A stretch of 64,000 bases of DNA from Chrysaora quinquecirrha (lineage: Eukaryota > Cnidaria > Scyphozoa > Semaeostomeae > Pelagiidae), in assembly GCA_014526335.1 (NCBI GenBank), contig JACTAT010000022.1, positions 2,052,604-2,116,603 of the forward strand, given 5' to 3'. The position numbers were made by a program, and so were the translations under genes. The notes beneath the pieces were generated by a model. The model had not been told where the DNA came from. It was given only the letters and a program-made list of their open reading frames with translations, and searched no databases. Below are positions 59,501 through 64,000 of this stretch, in pieces. Each line of letters begins with the position of its first letter. Position 1 is the first letter of the stretch.

Positions 59501-62500
59501 TTGCTCTAAAAAACCTTACTTGGCACGTCGATATTAGCAGATTGTCCTTGCACTTGTATTTCTACATTTCTGTCTCTCTTTTATAATTGATGAGTAAGAT
59601 CCCTTTTAGAACCTTGAGCCTGACTACAGTTAACCGTGTAATCTTCGCCAAACCATTAAAAGAACAGGACCTCTTTTAAGCGGAATACGGCCTATTCTAG
59701 TGATTTTCTAATTTAATAACTGCAATGTTCCTCTATCTACCCCCCACCAAAAAAACAATGTGTGTTTGAAAGCAAGAAAACTTCTGTTCGAGATAAAGTG
59801 AGAGAGGTGATAAACAGATAATCAGGAAAACTTAGGGTGTTCGTGTTCCAAATTATTTCTTTAAGATTTTAGCTCTAAAACAAGAACTAACTCTGACTAA
59901 CTTCTAACTCTAAAATGGCCCTCACTCTTGAGCCTAGTCATGATTTTTTCTTAAACCACAACCCGTATTCCCGTGTTACAAATTACAAACTATCAACTAG
60001 CTATTGTTGTATACCTAAGACAAGAAAAATCCGTTTTGACTTAACTTGTCTTTATGAATTTCGCTAAACGAGATTAAAGGATCGGCATTTGTCCCCCATA
60101 GGTATACGGTTCATGGCATCGACAGAATTTCAAGTCCGACAAAGCAGGATATTCGGACAGAAAATCGTACCGAATCGTACGTCGCGTCAAGATCAGAGAG
60201 CGTACCGACACGTCAGGAGTCACCCAGATTATTATGGTTCGTAAATTTGACTTTTTAATTTATGCTGATCATTCCTTTATGACTTATATCAAAGTTTGAT
60301 GGGATTTAAACCATTTTTTTTTCTTCAAAGAACAACGTGAATTTTCACCGAGTCACTCAGTAAAGACTGGATAAAATTGTGAACAAACTTGTTTTTTTTT
60401 TTTTTTAAATTTATTTTAAGTTGGCTTTACATAGCTGAATACATTAATTAAAAGTTATAGCTAATTTACGCCAACTATTTAAAAAATACTGATCTAAAAT
60501 ACTAGATAAAATTTTGTTGCCAGACTCTGCAAGTCAGCCTCAGCACCAGATTACTTTCTCCATGGGGCTCCCTGGGAAAATTTCTGATTAGGCTTGATGA
60601 TGGTGATTATGACGAATGATGATGGTGATGATGATGATGATGATGATAATGGCGATGAAGATGATGGTGATGATGATTATGATGATAAAGAAAATGATGA
60701 TGATGACAATGATTACAATGGTGATGATAGTGATGATGATGACAATTATTGAGATGAAGCTGACGATCAAAGTGATGATGATGAAGAATTGATTAATCGA
60801 TTTTTTGATTGGTTGATTAATCTTGCTTCCATGATTAGATTAGTGATTGCTTGAGCGATGTCATTATTTAATTCTTTGATTGATTTCATCATTTCTTTAT
60901 TAATAGTGACGAGAAAAGTACATTTAACGACAATTATATACCTCCTGCGGAAACATTAACTACAAATTCAAGTAAAAACGATATAAACTCTTCAATGACT
61001 GAAATAAAAAAAGAAATAGATCTTCAGCCAGAAAAGCCATCATCTTCTCTACTTGCAAACACCTCACATCAAAATTTACTCAGTTCTAATACAGGACCAA
61101 CGACTGAAGCATCGCCAAGGAAAAAACCACGAAAACAAAATGTGTAAGTTTGTTTTGATTGAATTTTCATATTATTAGAGTTTTTTTTCCTTTTTATGCA
61201 TTGGCTCTTCCATCCGTAAGTATTATATTAATGTACCTAAATATTCTGAGGCTGAAATGGGTATGCAATGCAAAATAAGAACATTGATGCTCAGGCACAA
61301 GGTTTCTGATTCTCGTTAAAAAAAGTGTCTATTTGACTTGAGTTATCAAATGATTATGAATACAAGTAAAGCCTTGTATAGAAAAGTTGACGGGCCGACT
61401 CATTTTCTACCGTTAAGCTAGGTTTATCTCAACATTTCGCATACAATCGGAGCTAAGTTGCCAATTTTTGGGAACTTTGTTTATTGCAACTGACCTGTTG
61501 ACATTAGCGCTCTGGCAACTTGTTGGGCAACTAGTTCCTATTTGACGGTAGCTAGTCAGCGCAAAGTTTCAGAAAGTTGGGCATGTTCTACTTCTGCGGT
61601 TAGTTGGCATGTGGACATAATTTAGCAGTTACAATTAGTTAGTGTTAGCTCATATCGTAAGTCGACATAAGCCTGGCTTGATATCTGCAATACTTGGGCC
61701 ACTATTTACTGAATAAGTTTTTAATTTCTATTTCTATTAATGTATCTCTTTCTGTTTTTATATTGTTTACAGCATAACAACGGAGGATAAATATAGCAGT
61801 AAAGTTTCTATCGAAGCAGAAGAAGAAATAGATTATATGAATAAAAAACAACAACATCAACAAGAGAACAACAAAAAAGAAATCAAAAAAGATGCAGCTA
61901 ATTTATTCAGAATACAGAAACCAATTCCAAAATTGAAACTTGAGGAAACTGTTATCGAGACTAAAGAACCAGAACCACCGGAATTAGGTTTGTATGAATA
62001 TTCATAACAGAAAATTTGTCAAGAACCTGTTTTGTTTTTTAGTAATCATATTTAAATTTATTTTGATTTATGCTAATTTTATGCTAGTTGTAATAAATTA
62101 TTTTACATAATTGTTGATTCATGCTAATTTATGCTATTTGTAATAAATTATTGCTTAATTTATGCAGATGAAACGTCGAATTATTACAATTTTATACGAA
62201 AGCCAAAATACAATGTTCTTGGTGATTATAAAATCAACACGAAAGCTGCATATCATCATTTTTACAGATATTCAGACGTAAAGGCTAAAGGTAAATTTAA
62301 TATAATTTATGCTTACTATTTACTGTAATATATGTAATTTGTCATCATATTTTATCATAATCATGAATAGTGATTTATGCAATAAAACGAATGATGTAAT
62401 TTTGATTTGTAGAAGAGAAAAAGCCATCAACTACTGAAATAGCGAACAACAAACGAATTCTGCAAAATATTTCTGGTTGGCGCATGCATCACATGTCTTC

Positions 62501-63592
62501 ACAAATGGACGATTTGGTAAGACAAAAATTCAAGTTTTATATGCATTTTGCTATGCTATGATTTATGTTGCCAAGTCGAGGCAAGAGGCTTAGCCTGGTT
62601 TATATTAGGTTTGTAGATACCTTGGGTGTATGGCTGGCTTGTCAGTTGCAAAGGTTAGCATTCTGGTAGTGGGGTTGTTTTTGGCCTTCTTCTTGGGTTC
62701 TGTCTTTTGTATTCCTAGGGTCAGTTTAGTAATGCCTGGAACTGAAGTTGACCATTACCACAGTCAGCTTGCTGTCTAACAAAACTGATATTGATAGGAC
62801 TTAAACCTAGACTGCATGATCAGAGATCCGACGACCATTCCACTGAGTTAAAGGCCCCAATGAAATTACACTCAAACTCTCGAACAAGGGGCATTTCATT
62901 CTTCAAAAAGGCATATGAGACTAATAGTAAAACAAAAGGATTTCCACTGGATTTCCGTGAAAACAAAAGGACTTCCAGCGAAGGTCTAAGATATTACCAT
63001 TAAGTGACTTGCACCTCGCTCTCCAATTCCTGCAGTCAAGGTCTGTCATCCAATTTAGCTTTGTATCTCGATGATATTTATCCTTCAGGAGTGATTCAGG
63101 TCTTGTCATACATGTTTATGCATATTGTCTACTAATGCGCATATTGGAATATTGATGAAGGTCGTTTAGTGGTTCAGGGAACAAGGGAACATGCAAAATG
63201 TATCCAGGGGACAAGGGAAAGGGAAATAGGGAAAGGGAAACAGGGATCAGGTACAATCATCTCTATCAATCCATTTGACCATCAATCTGAAAAATGCCTA
63301 CAAAACTCCAGGAAACAAGGGGATTTTCTCAAGGAAACAGGGGAGCATGTTACCCCATAAACGACCCTGATTGATAATCATATTTTAAAATTTTATTTTC
63401 ATTAAATTGCATTATTCGTTATTTTAGTGTGCATTGGAGAATGAAGTTTGCAACAAATTATTTGAATTTCAAAGAGAGCTGCCTAGGCCAAGTAAACATT
63501 ACATGATCACAACTGCTTGTCATGATATTCAAAATGGCAGAAAAGTTGCAACTGTCGATGAACAATTAAGGGTTCTTCATGAACTTATTCAG
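55056..63592 (+). CDS. SAP130: Sin3A-associated protein 130 (SAP130), partial: last exon(s) beyond right edge
   Basis: Fourteen exons: 55056-55203, 55826-55866, 56005-56307, 57062-57478, 58033-58109, 58355-58505, 58687-58950, 59198-59369, 60102-60236, 60907-61143, 61773-61987, 62168-62290, 62413-62516 and 63428-63592, about 851 residues so far. The N-terminal two thirds are low-complexity Pro/Ser/Thr/Ala. Diagnostic SAP130 blocks are PGPGILRKRTVDG, EASPRKKPRKQNVITTED, TKAAYHHFYRYSDVKAKEEK, EIANNKRILQNISGWRMHH and VDEQLRVLHELIQ. SAP130 is a nuclear scaffold of the Sin3-HDAC corepressor complex; the conserved C-terminal helices bind Sin3A. The last helices lie beyond the window. Exon 4 is one base short near 57249-57254: ITQIL then stops at FKS, while one more base continues into GTATVQVIASGTASV and restores the phase to exon 5. 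Introns 3 and 9 carry complementary trinucleotide tracts. Confidence 0.92.
56440..56850. repeat. (ATC)n / (CAT)n trinucleotide tract, SAP130 intron 3
   Basis: About 400 bp dominated by ATC/CAT units with interruptions (ATTGTC, ATTATA), perfect for runs of 15-30 bp. On this strand the transcript would read AUC repeats. Confidence 0.92.
60590..60795. repeat. (GAT)n / (ATG)n trinucleotide tract, SAP130 intron 9
   Basis: About 200 bp of GATGATGAT units with interruptions. The transcript would read GAU repeats, complementary to the AUC tract in intron 3 of the same gene. Confidence 0.92.
61423..61685. mobile_element. MITE-like dispersed element, SAP130 intron 10
   Basis: The left end AAGCTAGGTTTATCTC and the reverse complement of the right end (AAGCCAGGCTTATGTC) agree. 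The inner part (AGAAAGTTGGGCATGTTCTA, TAGCAGTTACAATTAGTTAG) matches the repeat at about 9935-10082 and in part 11625-11690. Confidence 0.55.
62790..62855 (-). repeat. tRNA-derived SINE fragment, SAP130 intron 13
   Basis: On the minus strand TTAACTCAGTGGAATGGTCG, then GCAGTCTAGGTTTAAGTCC, is a diverged copy of the SINE head at 33.2-33.6 kb (A box, spacer, B box). Confidence 0.55.
63147..63377. mobile_element. Diverged relative of the GGTCGTATAG MITE, SAP130 intron 13
   Basis: Ends carry GAAGGTCGTTTAG on the left and AAACGACCCTGATTGAT on the right (inverted). The interior is an array of GGGAACAAGGGAA / GGGGACAAGGGAAA units, complementary in type to the TTCCCC core of the element at 20.7 kb. 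Confidence 0.5.
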
Positions 63593-64000
63593 GTTTATGA
63601 TTATGATTATTATTGTACACCCATTTTTTATGAGAAACTTTCGTCCCTAACTTATGGCAAAAGTTTTGTCGTCACTTTTATTATACCGCAAAGGCTCTAT
63701 TTAGCCCCCCCGGGGCTTATTTCATTTTGGAAGATTTTGAGGGGGACTTATGAGAGAGGGGGTTTATTAGAGAAGGGGGTTTCGTACAATATTTAGCATA
63801 TTTGGCTTTTTATTTGTCAAGATGAATGTTAAAGACATTAAAAGTGAACCATTAGATCGCATGAAATTCGTAGTTACTTAATAGTTATAAGACACAAGTT
63901 ACGTTTATCATCCTTTCCTCTCACTTCTCCTCTCCTTTATTCACTCCTCCCATGGTCCTTCGGTCTCTATAAACTTCTTCTCATGTGATAACATATGCAT
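63593..64000. other. Start of SAP130 intron 14, to the window edge
   Basis: Follows the GT donor after HELIQ at 63592. It holds a short G/C-rich inverted stretch (TTTAGCCCCCCCGGGGCTTA at about 63689-63709, then GGGGG-rich sequence), possibly another MITE end. No further exon was seen before position 64000. Confidence 0.5.

Overview
The window is animal nuclear DNA. It is AT-rich, its genes are broken by many GT-AG introns, and tRNA-derived SINEs, small inverted-repeat elements and minisatellites sit in the introns and intergenic gaps. The gene set (eIF2A, TRAF, CFAP126/Flattop, USF, FBXO36, B3GALT6, SAP130, SLC16 transporters) is metazoan. Gene density, intron load and protein divergence suggest a non-bilaterian animal, most likely a cnidarian. 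That placement is inference; the sequence alone does not fix it.

Layout, left to right: eIF2A (minus, its 3' end lies outside the window) is head-to-head with a short TRAF (plus). A trihelix/Myb-SANT-like factor (minus) is head-to-head with CFAP126 (plus). Two SLC16-type transporters (15.5-25.7 kb) are head-to-head inverted paralogues with the same intron phases. A 15-kb, 16-exon gene (30.0-44.7 kb, plus) encodes LIM, RapGAP, BTB and BACK domains in one protein. USF, FBXO36 and B3GALT6 follow on the minus strand. B3GALT6 is head-to-head with SAP130 (plus), whose last exon(s) run off the right edge. There are therefore four divergent pairs, each sharing 0.5-1.4 kb between start codons. No single pathway links the genes.

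Three points stand out. (1) The LIM-RapGAP-BTB-BACK protein is a domain combination I do not recognise as a described family; its exon phases and domain order are coherent and the RapGAP asparagine thumb is kept. (2) Nine single-base losses, mostly in short homopolymers and never single-base gains, interrupt otherwise conserved exons of seven genes. Adding one base at each site makes the affected exon and intron phases agree, which points to consensus indel errors rather than pseudogenes. (3) The introns of the fusion gene hold at least four repeat types, including a 1.4-kb foldback element built from a CCACCACAGT minisatellite whose first unit supplies a splice donor.

Exon coordinates were read by eye from splice consensus, reading frame and family similarity. 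No database search or alignment program was run.
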